DNA of 64,000 bases from Desulfoferrobacter suflitae (GCF_022603395.1 NZ_JAIBKA010000005.1:186001-250000); one strand, 5' to 3'; shown: positions 35,053 through 43,663, counted from the first letter of the stretch. The notes: generated by a model not told the origin, from the sequence alone. Numbers and translations are program-made.

Positions 35053-37841
35053 AGCGGTCCGCACCTCAGCTGGTCCGGCAGAAGCTTGAAACGTTCTTCC
35101 CATGTGCACTGTGTGAGGAAATCGTCCAGGATCGAACGGTTCATCCCCCCACTTCGTTTCAGACAGGCCAGACGCCTGACGGCCTGTTCGGCTTCCGTCA
35201 CACTCGAACCAACATCCACGTAGGGGAAACCTTCCAGGTGGCTGATGCCCCTTACCATGACCGGCAGTCCAAAATACAGGTATTCGTAAATCTTGATGGG
35301 ATCTACCGACTCACTCAGGAGGGTCGGCAGGAATGGTATGATGGCCACGTCCCAGCCGGTTACATGTTGACTGAGGCTGGAGGGATGGACTCTGCCGATA
35401 AGCTCGATGTTGAAAAACCGGGCGGCTTTGGACCTCGTTTCGGCCGATTCCCCATAACCGATGAGGTGAAAGTGAAAGTCCGAAACCCGCTGCGCCATTT
35501 TGAAAATGAAGTCCCAGTCGAACCAGGATTCGGTGAGGTGACCAAAATAGCCGATGCAGATCGGCTCATCGGGTTTTTTGCTGACCAGTTCCGGCTTCAT
35601 GCCTATCAGATCCTGCGAAAAGCCATTGCGCATCAGTTGAATGTCTTCTCTCAGGTCGGAAAAGTATTTTATCAAAGGAGGAGAGACGGCCGTTACAACA
35701 TCTGCATTCATCAGTATGGCTCGCTCATGCTCGGGGCGAAACCATGGAGCCTGGCCCGTTGCGTTGAATTCTTTCCAATGGTCTATGATGTCGTAGAGTA
35801 TTCCATAGCCGTTGTGTTTCATCTGAAGCATGATGGGATAAAAGCTGGGATGCGGGAATTCTATGATGAACCATTTGTGCGCATGGGATAGATTGGTTAA
35901 GGCAACCGGGTGTTCGAGAAAATAATCCATCGGCACCTGGAAAATGTTTTCATATACCTCCTCGCATGTGCCCGGCAGCTGGTCGGATGGTGACCACCGC
36001 CAGGCGATGTAGATCACACAGTTGCCTTGCTTTGCAAGACACTTGGACAGGTTGATAGCCCTTTGGTTATAGAATTCATCGAAGGGAAAGGTAGACGCAA
36101 CAATGAATATGCCTTTCTGCACCCTGCTCTGAATCAACTGGCTCAATGCCTTGAGCCGGCTTGCCACCCTGCCCTGTTCCTGCGGGTTTGAGTCGCGGTC
36201 ATGGCGGTCTGCGTGACTCCTGAAGGAGAGCAATCTATTGAACAGATTTTCGATGAATCGGTTGGCTGAGGTGTTGAAAAGGAACTTTCCATACATCTGC
36301 CCCAGCCGCCATGTCATCGACCGATGTATCAGGTTCAGTTCGTTTTTCGCGGACACCAGCTCGTTGTGCAGTTTTTGGATGGTCCCTTTGAGCTCGTTAT
36401 TCTCCTGCTTCATGCCTTCAACTTCGACATGCAGCCTGGCAACAGCCGCTTTGTTGTCATTCAGGTCGGTCTGCAGGACCGAGGCAATCTCCTCGATCTC
36501 ACGTTCCAGAATTTCAATTCTCTGCTGTTTATGCTCCGATTGTTCCCTTTCCCGTTGCAGGCCCGCTACCAGAGACTTCACGTCCAGGCTTGCATAGGGC
36601 CCCTCCTCACAGAGAAATCCTTGCCTCTCTTGTTTCCTCGCAGCCTGGTGCGGAAGCCTTTGGGCACTTGACTTTTCAAGCAAATCATCCAGCAGGTCAA
36701 AGGATAACCGGGCGCGTTTCTGCAGGTCGATCTTCCTGCTCCGGATCAGTTCGCAATAGTGAGCATAGCCATTCACCACGCTGCGCATCGCAGAACCAAT
36801 AAGAGCGGCATCGAGGTCGGGGATATCCGCCGCCAGGTCCGGAATACCTGCGTCGTTCATGAGACTGGTGCACTTGTTGTCATAGGAAATGGAGATCACC
36901 GGGATTTCATTCAGGATACAGAACAAAAGGAAGTGATATCGCATGCCTATTCCGAAACGAGCATGTCCGATGAGATCCAGTGCGGTTTGCGGGGTGAGTT
37001 GATCATCGCAGACAACCAATCTGTCTCGCATGCCCCCCTCGATTTTTTCGAGCAGCTCCACCGCCAGGTTGGAATCGGTGACGGGATAATCCGATTCCAG
37101 GTTTTGAAAAGGAACGAATAAAATCTTGAGATCCTTGAGTTCAACCGGCATGTTTGAAAGCACTGCAGCCATCTCGCTAACGGTTTTGTCTTGCCGGCCG
37201 GCATCCACCAGCTCTCGTAAAGAGAGCACCAGGAATTGTTTGGACTTCAAACCATATTTGCTTAACAGACGCAGGACTTCCTGATTTTGCTGCGGTCGCA
37301 TAACAAAGGCAGCGTCCGCCGCCAGGTGAACATTCGAATGGGGAGCCAGATGTTGTGCCCATTTCAAGGAATAGTGATCGCGCACAGTGATGAGATCGGC
37401 TGACGTCAAAAGAAACGAACAGAAATGCTTCATGGCTTGGGAATAAAAGGGTCCCAGACCATTGGCCAGGAACACCAGGACTTTGTGGTAGAAAGAAGCC
37501 AGCAGGGGAACGATTCCATACGCGCTGACCTTGCCCTCGGGATATCCGTAGGGATTGCTAAAAAACTGTGCTGCGGTAACGTGATAATAGGCAATTCCGG
37601 GGATTTCCTGATAGGCGCCGCCGGCCGCTGCAATCACCATATCGCAGGCAGCTATGGTGTGCTCAAGGGCTTCCACGTCGAAAAAAGCGACCGCCGGAAG
37701 TCCGTGAAGGCGTTCTGTTCTTGGTGGATCGAGCGATACCACGGTCACTTCATGCCCCTTCAAGGCACTGGCTACCGCAAAGAGGATGCTCTCATCCCCT
37801 AAATTTTGGTGCCCGAAATAACCGGTTACAACAATTTTCAT
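35049..37841 (-). CDS. Fusion of polysaccharide pyruvyl transferase, coiled coil and glycosyltransferase
   Basis: A 930-residue cytoplasmic protein in three parts. Residues about 1-380 are a polysaccharide pyruvyl transferase of the CsaB/WcaK type: KIVVTGYFGHQNLGDESILF, an IAAAGGAYQEI glycine loop, and the conserved GIGMRYHFLLFCILNEIPVI followed by YDNK. The enzyme moves pyruvate from PEP onto a sugar as a ketal. Residues about 425-510 are a strongly charged coiled coil. Residues about 575-930 are a GT-B glycosyltransferase with FPFDEFYNQRAINLSKCLA, CIGYFGHLTESWFDWDFIF and DPIKIYEYLYFGLPVM. I use the ATG at 37841 (GGAAAGAGG upstream), not the GTG at 37859. It probably adds and decorates a sugar in one assembly. 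Confidence 0.85.
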   Translation of the reverse strand: MKIVVTGYFGHQNLGDESILFAVASALKGHEVTVVSLDPPRTERLHGLPAVAFFDVEALEHTIAACDMVIAAAGGAYQEIPGIAYYHVTAAQFFSNPYGYPEGKVSAYGIVPLLASFYHKVLVFLANGLGPFYSQAMKHFCSFLLTSADLITVRDHYSLKWAQHLAPHSNVHLAADAAFVMRPQQNQEVLRLLSKYGLKSKQFLVLSLRELVDAGRQDKTVSEMAAVLSNMPVELKDLKILFVPFQNLESDYPVTDSNLAVELLEKIEGGMRDRLVVCDDQLTPQTALDLIGHARFGIGMRYHFLLFCILNEIPVISISYDNKCTSLMNDAGIPDLAADIPDLDAALIGSAMRSVVNGYAHYCELIRSRKIDLQKRARLSFDLLDDLLEKSSAQRLPHQAARKQERQGFLCEEGPYASLDVKSLVAGLQREREQSEHKQQRIEILEREIEEIASVLQTDLNDNKAAVARLHVEVEGMKQENNELKGTIQKLHNELVSAKNELNLIHRSMTWRLGQMYGKFLFNTSANRFIENLFNRLLSFRSHADRHDRDSNPQEQGRVASRLKALSQLIQSRVQKGIFIVASTFPFDEFYNQRAINLSKCLAKQGNCVIYIAWRWSPSDQLPGTCEEVYENIFQVPMDYFLEHPVALTNLSHAHKWFIIEFPHPSFYPIMLQMKHNGYGILYDIIDHWKEFNATGQAPWFRPEHERAILMNADVVTAVSPPLIKYFSDLREDIQLMRNGFSQDLIGMKPELVSKKPDEPICIGYFGHLTESWFDWDFIFKMAQRVSDFHFHLIGYGESAETRSKAARFFNIELIGRVHPSSLSQHVTGWDVAIIPFLPTLLSESVDPIKIYEYLYFGLPVMVRGISHLEGFPYVDVGSSVTEAEQAVRRLACLKRSGGMNRSILDDFLTQCTWEERFKLLPDQLRCGPL

Positions 37842-37929
37842 CGACCTCTTTCCGTCCACGGCCCAGGGTGGTTGCGCCGTTATAGTTTAACGCTGGTTAT
37901 CGGATGCGGAATGTATGGCTGACACTCAA

Positions 37930-39174
37930 TCAAGCCGAAGCTCCATGGCACTCCCCGCCCACAATGTTCTGATCGTTTGACAAGGAGAAAAAGCGGTAGA
38001 ATATTTCAGCAGTCGCTCCGCGTGTCAATAATTCGTCGGAAACAACCGGCAGGGTTGCGCGCAACTTTTCCTCATCGATGCGGGACAATATCTCCGCAAG
38101 ATCTGAGGCTCTGACGTAATCGTGTGGGAAAAAGAACCTGTTGCCTTCGCCATCTGACGTCCCGGCGACCAGCCCGCAATCGTGCAGCGCAGCAATCGAC
38201 CCGGCCGCCCAATGGGAAGACGAAACGTCCTTGAAAGGTCCACCTGTCAGACTATGAGGCATTTCCAGCTTCAGAACGCGACTCAGAAAAACGGCCAACT
38301 CGGCACGACTCACACTGTTATCAGGATTGAAAACCCTCCTTCCGTTGACCTCATAACCATTGGTCACACCATGCATGAACATGGCGTCAATCGCTTCTCT
38401 TGAAGGATGCTCCTGGGGGATGTCGGCAAAAACCGTTTCATCAAAATAGACCAGGTATCTGCGGCAGATTCGGTCGGCGTCGCCGAATTCAACCACCCGG
38501 CCTTTATCGAGCCAAAGTGCGGTGTTGCATAGCCGCTGCACATCGGCGAGGCTGTGTGACACAAACAAAAGATTGGTTCCCGCAGCGATGATCTCATCGA
38601 TTTTTTCGCGACACTTCTTGCGGAAGCCTTCATCTCCCACCGAAAGGACTTCATCGACAATGAGAATGTCCGCATTCACTTCTACTGCAATGGAAAAAGC
38701 CAAGCGTGCGATCATTCCCGAGGAATAGCTTCTGAGAGGGGCATGTATGAACGGGCCCAGTCCGGAAAACTCCAGGATATTATCCATCTTGCTGTCAATC
38801 TGTTTGCGGCTGAGACCCAGTATGGATCCATTGAGATAGACGTTTTCAGTACCCGTCAACTCGAAGTCGAATCCCGCTCCCAACTCGATGAGGGGTGCAA
38901 TGATGCCATTGACCCTGGCTTCCCCTTCGGTCGGCTTAATGATGCCGGCGATCACCTTGAGCAACGTGCTTTTGCCCGAACCGTTGACACCAATGATGCC
39001 AAGCTTCGCTCCCTTGGAAAGGCTGAGCGAGACATTTCTCAATGCCCAAAAATCCTTGAATTGCGCCTTTTTGCCTTTGAGCCGCCGGACAATCACTTCC
39101 TGCAGAGTCTTGGGGGCCTCCGCTGTGAGGCGGTATTTCACGGATACGTTGGTCAGCTCCAGCAATTCTTCCAC
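37930..39174 (-). CDS. wzt: Wzt-type polysaccharide ABC exporter ATPase with C-terminal SLH repeats
   Basis: A 414-residue ATPase that powers glycan export with the Wzm permease. Walker A is GVNGSGKST (62-70), the signature region YSSGM (about 150-154), Walker B ADILIVDE (168-175) and the H-loop SHSLADV (about 206-212). In place of the usual beta-sandwich carbohydrate-binding domain, residues about 249-300 form an SLH domain (FADI opening, VSRAE motif). Residues 314-365 form a second (FKDVSSSHWA, RASD in place of TRAE), and 375-396 a partial third (LTRGATAEIFYRF). No membrane helix or signal is present, so these SLH repeats should face the cytoplasm. I start at the GTG at 39174 with AGGAA upstream; the TTG at 39198 lacks one. 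Confidence 0.88.
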   Translation of the reverse strand: MEELLELTNVSVKYRLTAEAPKTLQEVIVRRLKGKKAQFKDFWALRNVSLSLSKGAKLGIIGVNGSGKSTLLKVIAGIIKPTEGEARVNGIIAPLIELGAGFDFELTGTENVYLNGSILGLSRKQIDSKMDNILEFSGLGPFIHAPLRSYSSGMIARLAFSIAVEVNADILIVDEVLSVGDEGFRKKCREKIDEIIAAGTNLLFVSHSLADVQRLCNTALWLDKGRVVEFGDADRICRRYLVYFDETVFADIPQEHPSREAIDAMFMHGVTNGYEVNGRRVFNPDNSVSRAELAVFLSRVLKLEMPHSLTGGPFKDVSSSHWAAGSIAALHDCGLVAGTSDGEGNRFFFPHDYVRASDLAEILSRIDEEKLRATLPVVSDELLTRGATAEIFYRFFSLSNDQNIVGGECHGASA

Positions 39175-39194
39175 GCAGATTCCTGCTTCAAATA

Positions 39195-39980
39195 TCAAAG
39201 ATGAAAAATCAATCGGTCCTTATAGCGGTTATAGAACAACCACCCCCCACTGAATGACAGCACAGACAAGCCCGTGACAATGACGATATTGGCTGCCAGG
39301 GCTGCATCGTGGGTGAACACCAGGGTGCGAAAGAGCGTCAAAAAATAGTATAAGGGATTAAGGTACAGTATGAATTTGAAGTGATGGGGAATGATGGATT
39401 CCGGATAAAATATAGGTGTTGTGTACATCCATCCCAACAGCAGCACTTCATAGATGTATTGCGTGTCACGAAAGAAGACCATAAGCGTTGAAAGCATTAG
39501 GGCTACGCCAAATGAAAATAAGGCGGCCTGTATCAGAAACAAGGGCAGGAATACTACATAAGAGCCAGGATGCGTGCCCGTGAGGAGGAACACTGCAAAA
39601 AGAGGAATTAATGAGAATGCAAAATTAACGAGGGCGGAAGCAATGACAGAAAGGGGAAAGATCGCTTTGGGCAAGTAGATCTTGCGGATGAGATCGCTGT
39701 TGCTCACAAAGCTCAGCATCGATGTACTGGTGCTCTGAGCATAGAAGTTCCAGAATATGATGCCGGATAGAAGGTAGGCAACATAGTTTTCCGTAGTGAA
39801 ATGAAACAACCCGGAAAAGACCATATAGAGAATGATCATCATAAAGAGGGGGTTGAGAATGACCCACAGGAACCCCAGCACGGACCGTCTGTACCGCACC
39901 TTGAGATCTCTGCTTACAAGATTCTTAAAGAGATCCTGGTATCTTGCCAGTTCTTTAAGCTCCCTGACGGACTCACCCAT
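39195..39980 (-). CDS. wzm: Wzm-type polysaccharide ABC exporter permease
   Basis: An ABC-2 family membrane protein of 261 residues, the usual Wzm length, with six helices and a cytoplasmic N-terminus. Family segments are NLVSRDLKVRYRRSVLGFLW (about 19-38), WVILNPLFMMIILYMVFSGL and LLLGWMYTTPIFYPESIIP near the C-terminus. It forms the channel for undecaprenyl-linked glycan export with the following ATPase. The open frame continues to 40079. I chose the ATG at 39980 because it gives the family length, although no ribosome-binding site is clear, and a TTG at 40028 after AAAGGG is an alternative. Confidence 0.9.
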   Translation of the reverse strand: MGESVRELKELARYQDLFKNLVSRDLKVRYRRSVLGFLWVILNPLFMMIILYMVFSGLFHFTTENYVAYLLSGIIFWNFYAQSTSTSMLSFVSNSDLIRKIYLPKAIFPLSVIASALVNFAFSLIPLFAVFLLTGTHPGSYVVFLPLFLIQAALFSFGVALMLSTLMVFFRDTQYIYEVLLLGWMYTTPIFYPESIIPHHFKFILYLNPLYYFLTLFRTLVFTHDAALAANIVIVTGLSVLSFSGGWLFYNRYKDRLIFHL

Positions 39981-40153
39981 TTGTTTGCCCGAAGGCAGAA
40001 TCGATTTTAGTCCCGCGCACCCGTTCAAATATGATCCCTTTATGATGCAGGAAGATCGTTGCCATGGCAGCAAAAACACTGCTTGAAGAATGCAAAAAAA
40101 TTAGACATACTTTTTACCTGAATTTGGCGATTTTTTCCAGGCAAGAAAATGAT

Positions 40154-40915
40154 ATGACCGAAAGCGCCGAAAAGAGTTGCATGAACCGACTGGCCCTGCA
40201 CTCCGGGGGAGAGGAAAACGGTTGTAACGAAGCCGCTACGATTTACGTGGTCGTTCCCGCCTATAATGAAGAGTCGGCTATTGCGGGAGTGATTGCTGAT
40301 TTGGCAAGGGTGGTGCCGGCACAGCACATTATCGTGATCGACGACGGATCTTCCGATGCCACTTATCTCGTCGCTCAACAGACCGGGGCAATCGTGCTCC
40401 GGCATTTCATCAACCGCGGCCAGGGGGCGGCAATCGCCACGGGAATCGAGTTGGCGCTGGAGCTTGGAGCGGACATCATCGTCACCTTCGATGCGGATGG
40501 CCAGCATCGCGCCACCGATATCCTTGAGCTGGCAAAACCGATCATCCTGGGGTCAACAGATGTCGTACTGGGCAATCGTTTTCTCAAGTACAAGCCCGAA
40601 GGAATTCGCAAGGACCGCTACCTGATTCTGAAGCTGGGGGCAATATTCACCTGGCTGGTGTCGGGAATCCGGGTTTCGGACTGTCAGAATGGATTGAGGG
40701 CCCTTTCCCGAAAGGCTGCGCGAAGCATCCAGATCAAACAGGACCGTATGGCCCACGCATCGGAAATACTTGACGAGATTGCCCGTGAAAAACTGAAGTA
40801 CACAGAGGTCCCGGTCAAGGTCATTTATACGGAGCATTCCCTCAGGAAGGGGCAGAAGACCAGTTCGGCTTTCTCTCTTGCCCTCAGGTTCCTCGTTTCG
40901 AGGTTGATCCACTAG
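40154..40915 (+). CDS. Glycosyltransferase family 2 (DPM1/GtrB-like)
   Basis: A GT-A glycosyltransferase of about 253 residues. The donor-binding start is IYVVVPAYNEESAIAGVIAD (about 30-49), followed by VIDDGSSDAT and the metal-binding TFDADGQHRATDI. The later NRFLKYKPEGIRKDR, DCQNGLRALSR and GQKTSSAFSLALRFL segments are typical of polyprenyl-phosphate sugar synthases, but no transmembrane pair follows in the same protein. The downstream DUF2304 membrane protein is a common partner. The gene is divergent from wzm. The start (40154) is uncertain; the frame is open from 40064. Confidence 0.87.
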   Translation: MTESAEKSCMNRLALHSGGEENGCNEAATIYVVVPAYNEESAIAGVIADLARVVPAQHIIVIDDGSSDATYLVAQQTGAIVLRHFINRGQGAAIATGIELALELGADIIVTFDADGQHRATDILELAKPIILGSTDVVLGNRFLKYKPEGIRKDRYLILKLGAIFTWLVSGIRVSDCQNGLRALSRKAARSIQIKQDRMAHASEILDEIAREKLKYTEVPVKVIYTEHSLRKGQKTSSAFSLALRFLVSRLIH

Positions 40916-40992
40916 AAGCCTGCCGTGCGGCACCGTTTTGAGTTGCGTTATCGGCAAGGCAGGGCGTTGCCGCTGTTCATAAGGAACTGGCG

Positions 40993-41364
40993 ATGGTATT
41001 AGAAATCATCATCATGCTGTTTGGAGCTTTTGCGGTCAGCAGGAGCTACCTGAGATATAGAGAAAGACTGCTGACGCTGCCCATCGCAATCTTTTGGGTC
41101 GGTCTCTGGATTGTTATCGTCGGCGCCGTCTTTTTCAAGAACTGGACCAGCAGCATTTCTCTGTTCTTTGGCATCGGGCGCGGGGCGGATTTTTTTCTTT
41201 TTGGCGCAATCCTGCTGCTAAGCTATTTGTGCTTCCGGCTTTATGTCAAGCTGGAGGAAACGCGGCAGGACCTCACCAACCTCGTTCGAGCCATTTCTAT
41301 CAACGAAAAACGGGCACTTTTGGATCAGGCGGGATCGAATATATCCGAAAAGCAACTGGGATGA
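40993..41364 (+). CDS. DUF2304 family membrane protein
   Basis: A small membrane protein of 123 residues with three hydrophobic helices (about 2-18, 30-50, 64-86) and a charged, helical C-terminal tail (about 87-120, VKLEETRQDLTNLVRAI). This family is repeatedly found beside GT2 polyprenyl-phosphate glycosyltransferases, as here, and probably anchors or assists the enzyme. Its biochemical role is not established. AAGGAAC lies before the ATG at 40993. Confidence 0.85.
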   Translation: MVLEIIIMLFGAFAVSRSYLRYRERLLTLPIAIFWVGLWIVIVGAVFFKNWTSSISLFFGIGRGADFFLFGAILLLSYLCFRLYVKLEETRQDLTNLVRAISINEKRALLDQAGSNISEKQLG

Positions 41365-41423
41365 GGCGGCTGCCAGTCCAGAATTCCACCAATAAATGGT
41401 TCAATCCTTGGCGGAGGGATTCC

Positions 41424-42095
41424 ATGTCCATGACTCACAGGTTCTCATTGCTGCTCATCACAATGAGTTGTCTCATGCTCCCTTGTTCCTGTGCGAAGAA
41501 CACCAAGCAGACGGGTGTTTCAATCCCGTCCTCAAAAACCTATGTTTTTGAGTGCCTCAATAAAGAAAAATACACCGTGCGCATTGAACATAACAGCGCA
41601 CAGGTTTTCCTGCCCATGGGGTTTGTTGCACTTCCGCATGTTCCGAGCGTTTCCGGAGCCAAATACAGCGACGGCAAGTCCACGGTCTGGCGCAGAGGGG
41701 AACAGGCCATTTTGAATTTGGGGGGCAAGCCCCTGGGGAACTGCGTCAACAACCCAAGAGAAGCGGCTTGGGAACAGGCAAAATTGGAAGGAGTCAGCTT
41801 TAGAGCGGTTGGCCACAATCCCCAATGGCTCCTTGAAATAAGAGACCATGAAAGAGTGGCCTTCTCCACAGGTGATCACCACAAATGGATCGAGTTTCCG
41901 TATGTCCCCCCCTGCAGCACGGGTGCTGGTGTTGCGGCAGCCACCTATCAAACCAAAACGGCTGATCAGACTCTGACTGTCTCAATCGCCGAGCAGCAAT
42001 GCCGCGATCCCGAGAGTGGTCAAACATTCGAGGCAGCTGTGACCGTTACGCTGAATGGCAAGGATTTCAGGGGGTGTGGAAAAGCGTTGAATTGA
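41424..42095 (+). CDS. Lipoprotein with MliC-type lysozyme-inhibitor domain and COG3650-like domain
   Basis: A 223-residue exported protein. The signal peptide ends LMLPCSCAKN, so a lipid-modified Cys is likely. The first domain (about 38-105) resembles MliC, the membrane-bound inhibitor of C-type lysozyme: YVFECLNKEKYTVRIEH, then GAKYSDGKSTVWRRGEQAIL. The second (about 125-222) has FRAVGHNPQWLLEIRDHERV and QCRDPESGQTFEAAVTVTLN with a paired C-terminal GCG, as in COG3650 proteins. GGAGGG precedes the ATG at 41424. The frame extends upstream in track with the preceding gene, but that part is not coding. Confidence 0.75.
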   Translation: MSMTHRFSLLLITMSCLMLPCSCAKNTKQTGVSIPSSKTYVFECLNKEKYTVRIEHNSAQVFLPMGFVALPHVPSVSGAKYSDGKSTVWRRGEQAILNLGGKPLGNCVNNPREAAWEQAKLEGVSFRAVGHNPQWLLEIRDHERVAFSTGDHHKWIEFPYVPPCSTGAGVAAATYQTKTADQTLTVSIAEQQCRDPESGQTFEAAVTVTLNGKDFRGCGKALN

Positions 42096-42102
42096 GGTTT
42101 TT

Positions 42103-42189
42103 GACGGATTGGTGAGCGACGCTTATCGAACCGATCCCCTGGGGTTTTCCCCGACGAGCATTTGCAGGAGGCTGCATCACCAATCCGTC
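42103..42189. repeat. Inverted-repeat element with internal hairpins between convergent genes
   Basis: Thirteen-base arms GACGGATTGGTGA (42103-42115) and TCACCAATCCGTC (42177-42189) are perfectly complementary. Between them lie two smaller hairpins, GGGG TTTT CCCC and TGCAG GAGG CTGCA. The element begins 7 bases after one stop codon and ends 23 bases before the opposing gene's stop. It could be a bidirectional terminator or a small REP/MITE-like unit. Confidence 0.65.
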
Positions 42190-42212
42190 GCAAACGCATA
42201 AGGTCCACCCGC

Positions 42213-42560
42213 CTAATACCGGTAAGGGCGCTGATACTGGTACCTGTCGTACTTGCCACGGTAACGATTGCCATAATTACGATTATCGTAGCGATATCCA
42301 TTGTGGTAGTAGCGCCCATCGCCCCTGTAAGACTGGTCATAAATGTAACCTCCCAGTGCTCCCGCCGCCCCGCCGAGTAAAGCACCTGTACCGGGCATGC
42401 CACCGGCGACCTCTCCCACCACCGCACCGGTGCCCGCGCCTATGGCAGCACCGGTTAAAACGTGGCGCTCCGTATGATTCATACCGGCACACCCTGCCAC
42501 AAGAAAAAGCATCAGGAAACCCAAGACCACAAAACCATGTGCTCCACGTTCCTTCTTCAT
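42213..42560 (-). CDS. Glycine-zipper lipoprotein
   Basis: A 115-residue envelope protein. The signal peptide ends in the lipobox LVAGC (lipidated Cys near residue 24). A glycine-zipper segment (about 36-72: GAAIGAGTGAVVGEVAGGMP, then GALLGGAAGALGG) resembles the OsmB/SlyB and Gly-zipper families that insert in or span the outer membrane. The tail (about 74-115) is very rich in Tyr, Arg and Gly. It is convergent with the MliC-like gene. Function unknown; envelope stress or stability roles are usual for the type. Confidence 0.78.
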   Translation of the reverse strand: MKKERGAHGFVVLGFLMLFLVAGCAGMNHTERHVLTGAAIGAGTGAVVGEVAGGMPGTGALLGGAAGALGGYIYDQSYRGDGRYYHNGYRYDNRNYGNRYRGKYDRYQYQRPYRY

Positions 42561-42721
42561 CGCAAAACCTCCACCGGCCGATCTATCGTCAGCCTATTGA
42601 GTCAATTTGTTCGTTTGGTTCCGCTGTTGACCGTAAGGTAGCCTACGATTGTGGAAAAATTATGAAGAGAATGTGGGAAGAATAAGGATTTTTCTCATGA
42701 GGGTCGGGGTGAGGGGGGGGA

Positions 42722-42741
42722 TCCCAGGCTGGAGCCTGGGA
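42722..42741. terminator. Short perfect hairpin between two minus-strand genes
   Basis: TCCCAGGCT and AGCCTGGGA are complementary around GG. It sits downstream of the SIMPL-domain gene on the minus strand, after a G-rich stretch. There is no clear U-run, so terminator function is uncertain. Confidence 0.4.
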
Positions 42742-42805
42742 ATCAGTAGAAACAGGATTTCAGTGAACACCGTATGCACTATGTTGCCGATGGCTTCTCG
42801 TTCGG

Positions 42806-43537
42806 CTAATCGGCCGGGGTAATATGGAAGCGCACCGTAACACTTGCCTGGACGCTCACCTGTCCAGGTTGTACAGGGGTTGCCGCCTCGTCTGAAAAGG
42901 TTCTTGCCATGTGCATTTGCGGCCGAACGAGATGGACACCCCCTTCAGATATTTCATTCACACCGACAATGTTCACGCCAGCCGCTTCGGCGATAACGTT
43001 CGCCTTTCTCCTGGCCTCGGCAACCGCCAGACGCAGTGCCCGCTCTCTGTATTCGCCGTCTTCTTTAATTTCAAATGAAAGCCCCTCCAATTGATTGGCG
43101 CCGGCACTCACCCCGGCATCGATCACCGCGCCCACCTGGTTGATAGCGTCGATCACTATTTGGATGCTGTTGTGCGCCCGATAGCCTGCAATACGTGGCT
43201 CCTGCGGCTCCTCAACCGCATTCTGAGGCGGCCTCGAGAATACCGGGGAAAGTGACAGCCCAACGGTTGTAATGCGCTCCGCCGGGATATCCAATTGCTT
43301 GAGCTTGGCAAGCGCTTGAGCAACTATTTTGTTCGCTTCGCGCTGAGCGTCGGCTGCTTCTCTTGCCTGAATAACGGCTCCCAGCCTTACGATGGCTTGG
43401 TCCGGAGCGGCGAGGATCTCACCGTGACCCGTCACGGCCAAGGTCGGATTGGCAGCGTCTCCCTTCCCGCCCTCCTGGGCCGGGACAGCGACCGGACAAA
43501 GGAACAACAGCGCAAACAGATACGGCAGCTTACTCAT
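42806..43537 (-). CDS. SIMPL domain (DUF541) periplasmic protein
   Basis: A 243-residue exported protein with a signal peptide (about 1-20, ending AVPAQE). The SIMPL domain (about 32-240) begins TLAVTGHGEILAAPDQAIVR and contains ALAKLKQLDIPAERITTVGL, NSIQIVIDAINQVGAVIDAG and ALRLAVAEARRKANVIAEAA, all characteristic. Members form periplasmic oligomers; some relate to oxidative stress, but no precise activity is known. Stands alone on the minus strand. Confidence 0.9.
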   Translation of the reverse strand: MSKLPYLFALLFLCPVAVPAQEGGKGDAANPTLAVTGHGEILAAPDQAIVRLGAVIQAREAADAQREANKIVAQALAKLKQLDIPAERITTVGLSLSPVFSRPPQNAVEEPQEPRIAGYRAHNSIQIVIDAINQVGAVIDAGVSAGANQLEGLSFEIKEDGEYRERALRLAVAEARRKANVIAEAAGVNIVGVNEISEGGVHLVRPQMHMARTFSDEAATPVQPGQVSVQASVTVRFHITPAD

Positions 43538-43663
43538 CTGAACAACTCCCTTTCAGGCCAGGTGTGTCTGTGGTCATGAAATCGTAACGACATCCCAATG
43601 CCTCGCCATGGGACTATTGAGCCAATGGCTTCGTTCAAACAGGATTAGAGGCAACAAATGCAT

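Noticed and set aside
37841-37859. Upstream GTG start for the pyruvyltransferase fusion
   Set aside because: The ATG at 37841 has GGAAAGAGG before it and begins exactly at the first conserved strand of the family.
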